64,000 bases of DNA from Cavia porcellus (GCF_034190915.1 NW_026947490.1:62981494-63045493); one strand, 5' to 3'. Shown: positions 48,044 to 58,534, numbered from the stretch's first letter. Numbers and translations: made by a program. Notes: a model not told the origin generated them from the sequence alone.

Positions 48044-48720
48044 TTTAAAGATAGTAAAATACAACAAAACAAGACAAAACAAAGCCAATCAAGACAATAC
48101 AGCAGAATTGGTGCAGAACTTCAGAGTAGGACACCAGAAAACAATAATAGCTACCATAGTATATCTTGTTACCTTCACAATAGTTGTCCATTCCATCAGG
48201 TATGGTATAACAGAATCAAACCCAAAACAAAACACAACAAAGCCAGTCAAAACAGAATATTGAATAAAGCAAAACTATTAATCAGAACAAAGCAAAATAG
48301 TGAAAACAATATTGGCCTTCAAACACAAGACAGAAAAAAATCCCGTATTTGCTATATTGCATACTGTCATCCTCCCAAGAGATGCTCAGACCTCTGGCAC
48401 CTGCTCAGCATAATCAGCCCAACAATTCAAGCTTTTAGTTGCTTTAGGCACCTTAGTTGCTATCAACTCCGGCTGACCTTGGGACCACCTGGTTGCTAAT
48501 GGGGGTGGGGGATGGGACCTTTGCTTCTCAGCCTGGGCACCGGTAGGCTCCAGAGAGATGCTGACTTTTGTCTCCCTGGTGCACATGCAGCTTGCCCCAC
48601 TTACCAGGAAGGCTGGCGGGTTGCTTTCTTGGTTGGTCCCCCAAGTCCCAGCATGGTGGATTCCCAGGAGACGCTGACTTTCCCTAATTGGCTCGCCAGC
48701 CATGTGTTTCTTGAAATAAA
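48044..48720 (-). mobile_element. L1-3'UTR-like module, copy 2
   Basis: A/C-rich tandem units from 48044 (second unit starts near 48217, a third truncated one near 48285). Then TTGCATACTGTCATCCTCCC, a short link, and a GC-rich block at about 48480-48710 with related sub-units (AGAGATGCTGACTTTTGTCT versus AGGAGACGCTGACTTTCCCT). The order is shared with copies at 51770 and 61985. Confidence 0.65.
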
Positions 48721-48763
48721 TTTCATTTATATACAAACATAATTTATTGTGGTTTGTTTTTAG

Positions 48764-48933
48764 TTTGATTTTGCTATACCTGATGGAATGGACACTTATA
48801 ATGAAGATAACGAAATATACTATGGTACCTTTTACTGTTATCCCGGTATCCTGCTTTGAAGTTCTAAATCAATTTCACTGCATTGTCTCAATTGGCTTTA
48901 TCCTGCTTGTTTTGCTGTTTTATTATCTTTAAA
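48764..48933 (+). repeat. Inverted copy of the first unit of copy 2
   Basis: Reverse complement aligns with 48044-48220 along its length at roughly three quarters identity, including a shared block GTCCATTCCATCAGGTAT and ACCATAGTATAT. Separated from the forward arm by about 540 bp. Confidence 0.85.
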
Positions 48934-48939
48934 AAACAA

Positions 48940-49355
48940 AATATGCAAACATAAGTAAAATTGATTCCTACACATTTTGTCACTCCAAATTTGGCCTGGA
49001 TTTTGGCCCAAGAAACCAGATATGGTTTTTTAACTTTAGAAAAATGCTTTAAATGACTTTATGATATTTGTGATTTGTATTTTCAGTGTTCCTTTAAAAC
49101 AATCACTTAGTAGTTTGAAAATCAACTTTGAGGTACTATTCCATAAAATTTCATATTGGTAATTACTTGTAAATTATTTTATTATTATTTTGAAGTTTTT
49201 AAATGCAGAAGATGAATTTCTACATAAATGTTAAAATTGTTTTTACTGGATCAGATTAATTACAGAAACAAAAGAAGGACTCAGGACACCCAAAAGAGAG
49301 ACAGTTCTATATTCTTTTAAATATTAGTACTATAAAATTCTACAGATGAAATGTT
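48940..49355. other. Intergenic, unassigned
   Basis: AT-rich, no named repeat. Confidence 0.4.
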
Positions 49356-49360
49356 AGTGG

Positions 49361-49479
49361 TTTTTTTTTTTTTTTTTTTTTTTTTTGTCTTTTTCATTTT
49401 TATCGGTACCGGGGATCGAACTCATGACCACCTGCTTGCAATGCAGGTGCTTATGCCTCTGAGCTAAATTCCCAGCCCC
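49361..49479 (-). mobile_element. ID-like SINE, young
   Basis: 26-base T run at 49361-49386, GTCTTTTTCATTTTTATCGG, TACCGGGGATCGAACTCATG, CTCTGAGCTAAATTCCCAGC. Flanks TTAGTGGTTTT and CTAGTTGTTTG are only an imperfect duplication. Confidence 0.9.
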
Positions 49480-49489
49480 TAGTTGTTTG

Positions 49490-50370
49490 TTTTATTGATT
49501 TGTGTTTCTAAAAGCAAGTATTCTGTCAGAGAAGTATGTTTACTCCATACTGACAGGCATGCAAATTAGAACAATCGTTCTTGGACAAAACTTGATGTAA
49601 AAGTTTTAAGGACCTTAGAACTTCTTATCCTTATCTTATTCTTCTGTCACTTAATTACGCAGCTTGTAGTTTGGTTTAAGAAATTTATCTTCAAGATAAA
49701 TAAATAAATATGCAAAATATGCTTCTCCTGGCATTCTTTATAAGAAGACAAAATAAACTTTAATATTCAAAAGTAGGAACAAGTTCTTAAATAAACCATG
49801 TTATGATCACTCAATAGATAGTTAAGTATATAGTGGTCAGTTTTGGAGAATATTCTGGAGAGATTGAAAGCAAGCTACAACATCGCTCTCTCCTTAAAAC
49901 TAATGAAATGAATAAAAACATGTAAAAATGGCACAGGGTGGGGGCGGCACACTGACCTCAGAGAAAAGACCAGCTTCCTGTCACAGTGCTTGTGAAGCGC
50001 AGGCAGGACACGGCAGAGACCAGCAGACGGCTTTAGTTAGCCCCTAAGCAGTGGGGAGGTGGGAAGAAGAAGGGGCGCCAGGAGATTCCAAGCTTTTCCA
50101 GTAACCCTACTCATCCTGGGGACACGGGCAGAGAGGAGGAGAGGATGTCCAAAGAAAAGCATCAAATTCCTACGGAAAGGAGGGACAGTGACAGGGACCC
50201 CTCCCCAGGGGACGATGGAAGTGTCAACGGTGAGACACAGAAAATAGCTCGGTCATAGTGAGACTTGTTTGAGCAGAGAAAATGAAAGAAGCCAAGTCCA
50301 TTTGGAAGAGTAGGAGAATGGAACAGGCCAGGAGGAATCTAACAACCTCCACATCTCTGATCCCAAGCTT
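49490..50370. other. Intergenic; GC-richer patch 49930-50230
   Basis: Unassigned. The frame at 50059-50247 has no domain. Confidence 0.4.
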
Positions 50371-50375
50371 GCCTA

Positions 50376-51052
50376 AAACCCCAGAGATATTACAGCAGTA
50401 TTCACTGTAGCCAAAGGTATGTAAACATTGCAAATGTCAATTCACTGATGAATGAATAAACAACACAGCATTTTTGAAAATACAGTCATGTACCACATAA
50501 TAACATTTCAGTCAAGCATGGACCATCTATAAAACAGAAAGCCAGTAAGATGATAATGGGCCTGTGACACTCCTGTGACCTGGTGATGTTGTGTCCACCA
50601 TAGGTGTGCAGTATGTTACACCAGAGAGCCCTATGTAGGTGCACCTTGTGATAGCCAAACAACATTTTTGAACACACATCCTGTTATGATGCAGTACATG
50701 ATTGTAAAAAGAGAAGACGGATTGATACAGTGTGGATGAACCTTGAAAACATCATGCTAGTTGAAAGAAACTAACCAGAAAGTACTATATATTACATGAA
50801 ATGTGTTGACTGGGTAAATCCGTAAAGAATTAGAGCAAATAAATAGCTATTAGAGAAAGTGGGGATGGGGACAGAAAGAGGATTGCTAGTAGAATTTCTT
50901 TTTTGAGATGATGAAAGTCTTCAAAAATTAGGTGGTAGTGGTGTTTATACAACTCTGAACATACTAAATAACACTGAATTAGATACCATAAAGGGTAGAT
51001 TTTAGAGTGTGTTAATTACATCTCAATAAAACTTTTTTTAAAAAGAAAGTAC
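50376..51052 (+). mobile_element. L1M 3' end, split by a DNA transposon
   Basis: Left part TATTCACTGTAGCCAAAGGT to GAATGAATAAACAACACAGC; right part from about 50720, GTGGATGAACCTTGAAAACA, AACTCTGAACATACTAAATA, to ACATCTCAATAAAACTTTTT. A classical old L1 sense 3' UTR, including the terminal ATCTCAATAAA. Confidence 0.8.
50481..50707. mobile_element. Small inverted-repeat DNA transposon (TcMar-like)
   Basis: Starts TACAGTCATGTACCACATAA and ends GATGCAGTACATGATTGTA. The ends are inverted repeats over about 24 bp with a few mismatches. A TA at each edge fits a Tc1/mariner-type target duplication. About 227 bp, non-coding, resembling known Tigger/MER internal-deletion elements. Nested in the L1M 3' end. 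Confidence 0.75.
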
Positions 51053-51219
51053 GGGAAGGAATCTGTGAAGAGAAGCAGCCCAAGTGAAGGAGGTGACTCT
51101 TGGCTACGTCCTGAATTCGGGGTGGGAAGGGTTCAGAGCTCAGGGAAAACTGGATGAGGAAGAAATGCCACTGCTCAGACAGATTAACGCTATTTCAGGG
51201 CCTGACATAAATTACAGAA

Positions 51220-51275
51220 GAAGCGAGAGTGGTGGCACACATCAGCAACTCTAGCACTCTGGGACTTCTTGAAAC
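51220..51275 (+). repeat. Possible B1-like start fragment
   Basis: GTGGTGGCACACATCAGCAA then CTCTAGCACTCTGGGA resembles the 5' part of B1. Short. Confidence 0.35.
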
Positions 51276-51419
51276 TTTGAAGTTGCTAGGGTTATTTTAA
51301 AAACCCACCGCCTTCAATGTTTAAGTTTGTGATAATTGGGCTTTATAGAATTTGGAGGTGAATGTATCCTCAGTGACTCAAAAGAAAGTGCTTCAATTTG
51401 TTTGTTCATCGTACCTCAG

Positions 51420-51748
51420 CAAAACTCTATAGAGAGTGTGGCTTCAACAACAGAAATTTGCTCCCCACAATTCTGGAGATGAGAAGTCCAAGGTCAGATT
51501 ACCAAGATGGCTAGGTCTTGTGAGGGTCTTCCTGCCTTGCTAATGGCTGCCATATCTGTGTCTTCTTAAGGGTTTGAATGAATGAGGGAGAAGAAGACTC
51601 TTTCTTCTTCTCAAAGGGGCACTAATACCATTGCAAGAATCCTACTCTTAACCTCATTGAAATCTAATTATCTACCAAAGCCTCCATCTCCAAATACCAT
51701 CACATTTCGGGTTAAGACATCAACATACGAATTTTGGGGTGATAAAAG
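51420..51748 (-). mobile_element. LTR, MaLR/MLT-like
   Basis: TGGCTTCAACAACAGAAATT, CAATTCTGGAGATGAGAAGT, then CCAAATACCATCACATTTCG and CATCAACATACGAATTTTGG, in the reversed order expected. Confidence 0.7.
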
Positions 51749-51769
51749 CATGAATTCATAACATATTTT

Positions 51770-52870
51770 TTAATTAGTACATGTTTTTCATACATAATGA
51801 ATACACTCATTTGGGGAGTTGGTTCTTGTACATAAAACATTTTTTTTTTTTTGTCTTTTTCCTTTTTATCGGTACCGGGGATCGAACTCACGACTGCTTG
51901 CTTGCAAGGCAGGCGCTTATGCTGTTGAGCTAAATCCTCAGCCCCCATAAAACATTTTTTAAAAAAGAGTAAAACCAAGCAAAACAAAATAGAACAAACC
52001 CAATCAAAACAAAACAGTGTAAGTGACATAGGACATCAAAACAACAGGAAATCAACAGTGGCTACCATAATGTCTCCTGCTGTCTGCAAAATAGCTGTAG
52101 ATACTTTCAGACGTAGTAAAAATCAAGCAAAATAGAACAGAATAGAACCTATAAAAACAAAACAATGAATACAATACAGGACTTCAAATCAAGATAACAG
52201 TAAATCCAAAATGGCTGCCATAATGTATCTTGTTATCTTTGAAATCGATGCTCCTGCCATTGGATATAACAAAATTAAACAAGATAGAACAGAATAAAAC
52301 CCAACCCAACAAAACTATGAAAATGATATAGTACTTCGAAGCCAGACAACAGGGAATCAACAGTGGCCACCACCCTCAGAAGGGATCCCCCATAGATGCT
52401 ACACTGTGTATTGTCATCCTCTAAATAATGATCAGACCACTGACTTTAGACCTGCAAGGTCAGTGAAACACCAAACACAGCAAACATAAACTGATGTCAC
52501 CTCATCATCGCAGCCTGTGTTTCTCCAGGTTAGCAGATCGCTTACAGTGGCAGTGGGGTGGAAGTGGTTGCCTCTTCTTGTTTCCCAGCCTGTGCTCTGG
52601 AAGGGGCTGGCATCTGGCTTTCCCCACAGTGACCCTTGCATGGCGCCAATTCACACAGAGGGCTTGCTTCTTGGTGACTTCTTGTTCCCTTCCAACATCT
52701 TAATTCTTATTAACGTCCCCTTCCTCTCCCCTCCCTGCATCTCTTGGTCCTTTTTCTGCTCACGAGAGACCCATCTCCCTGATTCTTATTATTTGTCTTT
52801 TATTTTGCTCCTTGAATTATCTACACTTTGGACTTTCCACATAGGCATGACCATGCAATATTTAACCTGA
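51770..52870 (-). mobile_element. L1-3'UTR-like module, copy 3 (most complete)
   Basis: TTAGTACATGTTTTTCATAC, then about 2.7 A/C-rich units (starts near 51976, 52124 and 52280; 148 and 156 bp apart), TACACTGTGTATTGTCATCC, a GC-rich block at about 52500-52700, and CCTTCCTCTCCCCTCCCTGC to CTACACTTTGGACTTTCCAC, which looks like old L1 3' UTR in antisense. It carries a young SINE. Confidence 0.65.
51846..51945 (-). mobile_element. ID-like SINE with 15-bp duplication
   Basis: TTGTCTTTTTCCTTTTTATC, GGTACCGGGGATCGAACTCA, TTGAGCTAAATCCTCAGCCC. Flanked by CATAAAACATTTTTT at 51831-51845 and 51946-51960. Confidence 0.93.
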
Positions 52871-52884
52871 TTTAAACAATTCTT

Positions 52885-53215
52885 TTAATATAATAAAAGA
52901 TATTTATAAGACATCCACAGTGAATATATTTACTGGTGAATCTATAGAAACAGTACCAATAAAAGTAAGACATAGACATGATGCTGATACTTGCCCTTCT
53001 GTTAACACTGTTGGGAGATCCGAGTAGTGTAAATGGAGTGGTAAAGGAAATAAATGCATCAGATCTAACATGGGAGTGTGAAAATGGCCTTTCTGTAAAT
53101 GGTACAATTATCTACACAGAAGTACAAAGAAATTCTGAAAAACAGTTATTCTTGATGTACCCATAAACTGGTAAACTTTTTGAAGGATAATTAGGTAGCA
53201 TCTAAGATTTGAATG
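52885..53215 (+). pseudogene. L1 ORF2 fragment (RT palm region), sense
   Basis: AAAAGATATTTATAAGACAT, CCACAGTGAATATATTTACT, GGTGAATCTATAGAAACAGT and later GTACAATTATCTACACAGAA follow the L1 ORF2 text around the RT active site. Frames are broken. The 62-aa frame at 52978-53166, which looks like a small secreted protein, is a by-product. Confidence 0.7.
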
Positions 53216-53219
53216 CGTG

Positions 53220-54600
53220 AAGTCGAACCAAGTGCGTCACTTTCAGAAATCATTCCTGCAGAAAATTTTCGAAATGAGTGAAAATTTATATCTGCAGTTT
53301 CTTATTTCAACATCATCTGTAGCAGGAATTGAAGAGGAAGTGACCCACACACAAGTTGACAGAGAAATAATTGAATTCCGGTATCTCTGCATAATCCATA
53401 TTAGGGATGGACCAAGGAAAAGGTGTAAGCTCCGTTTTATATGCATTTTCCTTTTTTTTTTCTCTGCCACCTTGGAAGAGGGAAGGGTGATGAAAACCGC
53501 GTTTTCATGAACTGGTTCTATGCAGGCAAGAGGGTGACCACAGCCCAACCAGACAGACAGACAGACAAGGATCAATTGGACTGTGAAGTCACGAATGGCC
53601 AGGGTCTGTCTTCATCTAAGGGAGTAGGAAGCCCTCATCCGGCCCAGACTGATGACAGGTTCTGAGTGGCACATCCTAGGGACACTTCTTGAAAGCTATC
53701 CCAGGGAGCTTACGAGTTTCTGCTAGCTTTAAAGGGCCTGTTAACACTGAGCCACATGAAAAAATAGTACTCCGGAGGGTTTTTCCTCCCCTCCATGATG
53801 GGATTAACATCTGAAAACACTCAAATTATTCTCCAATGAGGAAACCTTAAACAAGAAAAAGGTCTCCTGAACATTAAAAGACTCTACGTGTTTTGTAATC
53901 TGGACTTTAATTTCCAACAGTGTTTTCTTTCCAGGTCTAATTCTCCAGAATCTTATGGGGCTCCCCCTTTTTTTCTCCTCCAGGCTGCATACTTTGATGT
54001 TAGCATCAATCTTATTGGTGGACGGGTGCTGGTTTCTGAAGGACTTTGAAAGCCTTTGCCTGCTAATAGTGGAAACACACGGGCTTTGTGTGTCGGTCCT
54101 TTGATGGGGAAAAACTCCGAAAGGATTTGGTCACTGACAGCTTTGCTTACAGTTCCGCTGCCAGGTTTCATCATCAAAATTTGGCAGTTTATGTCTTTTC
54201 TTCCTATTTTCTTTTTCTTCCTTTAATTTTTTTCTCTTTCCTTTGATCTCTGTATGCTCTTATATAGGATTTTAATTTAATTTTCATCTAGACAAAAGGG
54301 AAGCTACTGGAAACTAATGAAAAGAAATGACAAGGCACAAGCAAAATAAAAAATACACCGAAGGAAAGCAAAAGAAGTCAGGCTCAGTGGCTTCAGAAGC
54401 CATCAGACTTAACTACATGTGTCCTTACCCACCACAGGTCTCCATCTGAGCTACACAAGGCAGGATGATGAATTTGTGGAGATATATATTTTTTAAAAAA
54501 TAGGGCCCTAAGATTGACTCAAAATGTTACTTGAATTAATGTTGGTGAGCTCTTATAAACATAACATTTGTATGCTTATACTTTTTTATACTTATGCTTA
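53220..54600. other. Intergenic, unassigned
   Basis: No named repeat. (ACAG)n-like run CAGACAGACAGACAGACAAG at 53551-53570. Frames at 53217-53665 lack domains. Confidence 0.4.
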
Positions 54601-54605
54601 TACTT

Positions 54606-54682
54606 TTTTCTTTTTGTGCTTCTGGGGATAGAAGCATGGCCTCACACTTCCTAGGTAAGCACCCAAACAACATTGCCAGCCT
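54606..54682 (-). mobile_element. ID-type SINE, old
   Basis: TTTTTCTTTTTGTGCTTCTG, GGGATAGAAGCATGGCCTCA, CACTTCCTAGGTAAGCACCC, ATTGCCAGCC. Diverged. Confidence 0.7.
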
Positions 54683-54689
54683 TCTTACA

Positions 54690-54965
54690 TTTCTCAAGTA
54701 CTAGTCAACTGCTCTGAAAATACTGCTGTATAACTGACCACCTCAGAGACCTCAGTGACTTGCGAATACTTGTGTTTCACATTCACAGTGGAGAGGGACT
54801 GACATCAGCTGGACAAGGTGGGGCTTGGCCCCGGTTTGCAAGTAGATTTGGTTATGCATACCGTGTGTTCTTCCTCGAAGAAGCCACGTGGGGCATGGTG
54901 GACTGGTGTTGTTTTTAATTACGTATCATAGACCTGGGAAGCCCAAATCAAACCAGGAATATCCT
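54690..54965. repeat. Ancient repeat, same type as 33050
   Basis: ACTGCTGTATAACTGACCAC, CTCAGAGACCTCAGTGACTT then GACATCAGCTGGACAAGG. Weak. Confidence 0.35.
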
Positions 54966-54969
54966 TTCT

Positions 54970-55585
54970 GTGTATTTTCTTGCTGGTATCCCTGCTGAGC
55001 TCATCCTCAATGGGGAAGGAAAGGAAAACCACTTATACTGGTGAAGCAAAATACCACGGCCAAGGGTATAGAGTGAAAATCTGTAGCAAGGTAAGAAGTG
55101 GGAGCAACAGCTCGCTCGACTACAGTCTCCCTTGCGTCACTTTGCCCTCATGTGCAATGCTCGCTTCCTGTCCCTCAGGGCCACCAAACACAGCCACAGT
55201 CACGGCACAGGCTCAATGCTGAAGATCTTATGCTCTCTATTGGGACCAAGTATGGTTCTTCTTGGTCTGGACATTCATAAACTAAAAAGATGAAGACTCT
55301 GTCATGTTATACTCCAAAATACAATGCTAAAACAGGGCTCAGGACCAAATGGAGGACGTGAGAAGGATTAGGGTGTGTTGTACACACCTACCAAATCTCT
55401 GCGGTGAATGTAGTCATTATGCGCTGCAAACATGAACTAATAAAAATTTTAACAACAAAACAGAAAGCAGAAACCTGGGAGGCATATGGTGGATGCTGGG
55501 CCATAGGAATTCTGAAATCCCACTCTGAAAATAAGGGGCAGTTTCCACACTGGGCAGGGAGCATTCCTTTTTTCTTAGTTTTTGT
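54970..55585. other. Intergenic, unassigned
   Basis: No named repeat. Frame 54980-55222 has no domain. Confidence 0.4.
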
Positions 55586-55586
55586 T

Positions 55587-55744
55587 TTTAATAGTATGTG
55601 GTATTTGAAAATCTCTCTCTTTTAATCTTGCACAGCAACATGTTTGCAAACAAAGATCTTTCACAAACCCCTTGGGTTTCAATGCAGCTAATTACAGATA
55701 ATTCCGTGTGCCAAAAGCTACTATATTTAATAGTATGTGGTATT
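55587..55744. repeat. 120-bp insert flanked by 19-bp direct repeat
   Basis: TTTAATAGTATGTGGTATT occurs at 55587-55605 and 55726-55744. The 120 bp between them (55606-55725) is about 92 percent identical to 56339-56456. Confidence 0.9.
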
Positions 55745-56110
55745 GCACGTTACATCCATTGTAGGGAGTGATATTCGTAGATAACATTTTAATTCTTTTT
55801 ACTTTCCCTCCCCCTCTCCTCCTGTCTCCCTAGATCCTGGTCCTCTTCTCATTTGCGAAAGATCTAGCTCTTTTTTTCCTTTTATCTAATTTTTATTTTG
55901 CTCTTTACTTATACTTTGGCTTTCTCATATAAGAGAAAGTGTATGATATTTAGCTCACGTGATTTAGTTCACTTTAGTTCTGGTCTCAAGCTGCATTTGT
56001 TTTCTCACCAATGACTCAAGTTCACCTTTGTTATGTCATTCTGTAAATATGCCCCATTTTCTTTATCCCTCCAGCAGCTGGTGGACATACAGGCTGCTTC
56101 CAAGATTTGG
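55745..56110 (-). mobile_element. L1 3' UTR fragment
   Basis: TTTACTTTCCCTCCCCCTCT to TAATTTTTATTTTGCTCTTT, TTGTTATGTCATTCTGTAAA, then GCAGCTGGTGGACATACAGG then CTGCTTCC, as in antisense L1 3' UTR. Related to 52715-52870. Confidence 0.55.
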
Positions 56111-56338
56111 CTCTCACAGTGGGTGCTGCTGTCAACACAGGTATGGCTGACCCCAGGCAGCTTCCTCGGAGTAAGGCCGGCCCACTGTCTGTCATGGCCC
56201 AGCTCCTCCCCAGCATGGCCTTCCTTTTCCATTCTCCTTCCTGGGTCCCTCTGCAGACACTGCTGGAAAGGATCAGAGCAGCTCTTTTCCTGCTTCCTAC
56301 CTGTGGGAAATAGGAGCCTAGAGTTCTTACTCTCATCT

Positions 56339-56456
56339 GGAAGTCTCTCTCTTTTAATCTTGCACAGCAGCATGTTTGCAAACAAAGATCTTTCACAAAA
56401 CTCTCGGGTTTCAGTGCAGCTAATTACAGATAATTCTGTGTGCCAAAAGCTACCAT
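56339..56456. repeat. Second copy of the 120-bp segment
   Basis: Contains TCTCTCTCTTTTAATCTTGC and the perfect 12-base palindrome TGTTTGCAAACA at 56373-56384. No direct repeats at its own edges. The long minus frame 56005-56550 runs through it and is not gene-like. Confidence 0.9.
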
Positions 56457-56459
56457 AGA

Positions 56460-57195
56460 TCTTTGCGAGGTATGTCTCTTTCTCGCCACACTTAACTAAA
56501 AGTTCTTCTGCTCCACCAGACATCAGTGAGATCAATTTCCTGAGAGTCACTTTGACCAGATAAAAATATCTGCTGTGAGGTTTGTTTTAACGAGCTCATG
56601 CCTAGATTTTCTCATTTTCCTGAGGCTGTTTTCATAGGTCCTCCAAATGCAAAGGTATTTTTCAATTTCATCTTTTACTGATTAGAAGTGAAAATTAGAT
56701 TTGTTTATCATGTCTACAGCTTCCAGAATTCCCAGGCTCCTACATTCCTGATGAATGTTACTTACGAACTAGCCAATCCTTTGCCAGCTCATCTCTTCTC
56801 ACACCTTTTTCGGGTGCAGGGAGCTGTATCCTGCTCACATTAGCAACACTTATCTGAATCCCTCGGCCAGTGCCACAGGTTCATTAGACACAAGTTGTCT
56901 TCTGTGCAAGTGAAAGCAAAAGTTCTACTGAACATTTCACTGTCATGCAAAATAGGATTTTGTTTGCTTTATTATTTTTCTTAGTTTTTCTCTCTCCCTA
57001 ATAGTCATACAGCAAAATCAGAAGACAAAGGTCTTGGCTGTATACTCCTATGACAGACAAGGAATGAAGATTGGAAAGAATAACCTGATTTATCACACTG
57101 CTGAATACCAGCAAATTTATAAAGGTACTCTAACACAAATGGTGATGTCATCTTGCTTATAGCAAATCAGAGTTCAAAGTATGAAAATGATACTG
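56460..57195. other. Intergenic, unassigned
   Basis: No named repeat. Confidence 0.4.
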
Positions 57196-57215
57196 CTTTC
57201 ATGAGTCTTATTTCC

Positions 57216-57334
57216 TTTTTTTTTTTTTTTTTTTTTTTTTTTGTCTTTTTCCTTTTTACCGGTACCAGGGATCGAACTCACGACTGCCTGCTTTCAAGGC
57301 AGGCGCTTATGCCGCTGAGCTAAACCCCCAGCCC
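57216..57334 (-). mobile_element. ID-like SINE, youngest looking, perfect 16-bp duplication
   Basis: 27-base T run at 57216-57242, GTCTTTTTCCTTTTTACCGG, TACCAGGGATCGAACTCACG, GCCGCTGAGCTAAACCCCCA. Flanked by CATGAGTCTTATTTCC at 57200-57215 and 57335-57350, exact. Confidence 0.96.
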
Positions 57335-57654
57335 CATGAGTCTTATTTCCAATACAACTTTACCACCACATGCCAGGTGAGGACTCACATCCCTAACCTG
57401 ATTCTAAATTTGAATGCCTGCAAGCCTAACACTAATCTCACGCATTGCTGGATCTTATGGTTTCTCCTTGGCACACGTGTGCCACTTGGCACACCTTTGC
57501 CCCTCTCTCATTAACCCATTTCAATGAAAGTAGCACCGGCTAGTGTGATGACTCTTGGTTTAAAGATAATCCCCCTGATGATCTAGAATCTGCTCACGTT
57601 CATCAATTTCACATTATTTTTGAGTTGAGACAGAGCATTTTAAATTCTTACCAC

Positions 57655-57785
57655 TGAATCTGTAGTCTGTAGATCTTCAAGCTGAGAATGCTCATCTGAG
57701 AGTTATTGGGGGTTTAAATATCATGATATTGTTTAAAGAGCTTAACACATGACTTAAGTAAGTGCTCAATAATTTCTTGTTTCCT
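57655..57785 (+). repeat. MIR SINE fragment
   Basis: CTTCAAGCTGAGAATGCTCA then TCTGAGAGTTATTGGGG, CTTAACACATGACTTAAGTA, AGTGCTCAATAATT, the MIR 3' half. Confidence 0.65.
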
Positions 57786-57789
57786 CCCC

Positions 57790-58530
57790 TTCCCTTTTCC
57801 CTTTATAGATTAGAGTTTCATAGTGCACTGTGAGCATTAATTTGTTCACTCTGCCTTCAGGTGGAACATCTGTCTAAATCCAGCTTTGTGAGCATTTTTA
57901 AACTGAGAGATTTTCCATCTGTTGTGGAGTTATGGCAGCCCACATTACCCTCACTTGAGTGCTTAAGGCTATTTGTATGATGGGAACAAGACATCTTAAT
58001 GTAAGGATCTGAACCTCCCTCATCCCCATCGTTCTAGGAATTCCTGCTTTTCTAGTCTTGCTGTTAGTATTTTCATAACACAGATAAGGAGACAGAGAGC
58101 ATCTGGGTAAGAGGTACACGAAGAAAAAAAAGATTTCAACTTTCTGGTTCAGTACTGGGTTCTTTTTTGTGGAGAATCTAGGTAAAGAGCAAAAGGGAAA
58201 TAAAACTACAAAAAGATGTCAGAGTCTAAATGAATACAAGTAAGAAAAAGTTTGAGAGGGGGGGGCAGGAAGAGATCAGATGAGCTAGACTGACAGAAGT
58301 TGGGGAAGTCTGGGAGACTCTGGAACACTTGGGATTTGAAAGAACTGCGGAAGGGAGATGGTACTTTTAAAAGTACTGTTGCAAATTACACCACTGAACC
58401 GCTAATGTTTCTTCAGAAATACACATAGGATATTAAAATTCCTTGTCACTTCTTTTGGCTGTTAGAATATATATTTGTTTAAATGGGACACTGGTAAAAC
58501 TGACGCTACCCTAATCCTAACCCTCCCGCT
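57790..58530. other. Intergenic, unassigned
   Basis: G run GGGGGGGG at 58259-58266. No other feature. Confidence 0.4.
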
Positions 58531-58534
58531 ACAC

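Noticed and set aside
52978..53166. 62-aa frame that looks like a small secreted protein with a signal peptide
   Set aside because: The DNA follows L1 ORF2 reverse transcriptase text in another frame, so the hydrophobic start is an accident.
56005..56550. 181-codon minus-strand frame
   Set aside because: It crosses an L1 3'UTR relic and one copy of the 120-bp duplicated segment. No domain, no splice context and competing open frames on the other strand.
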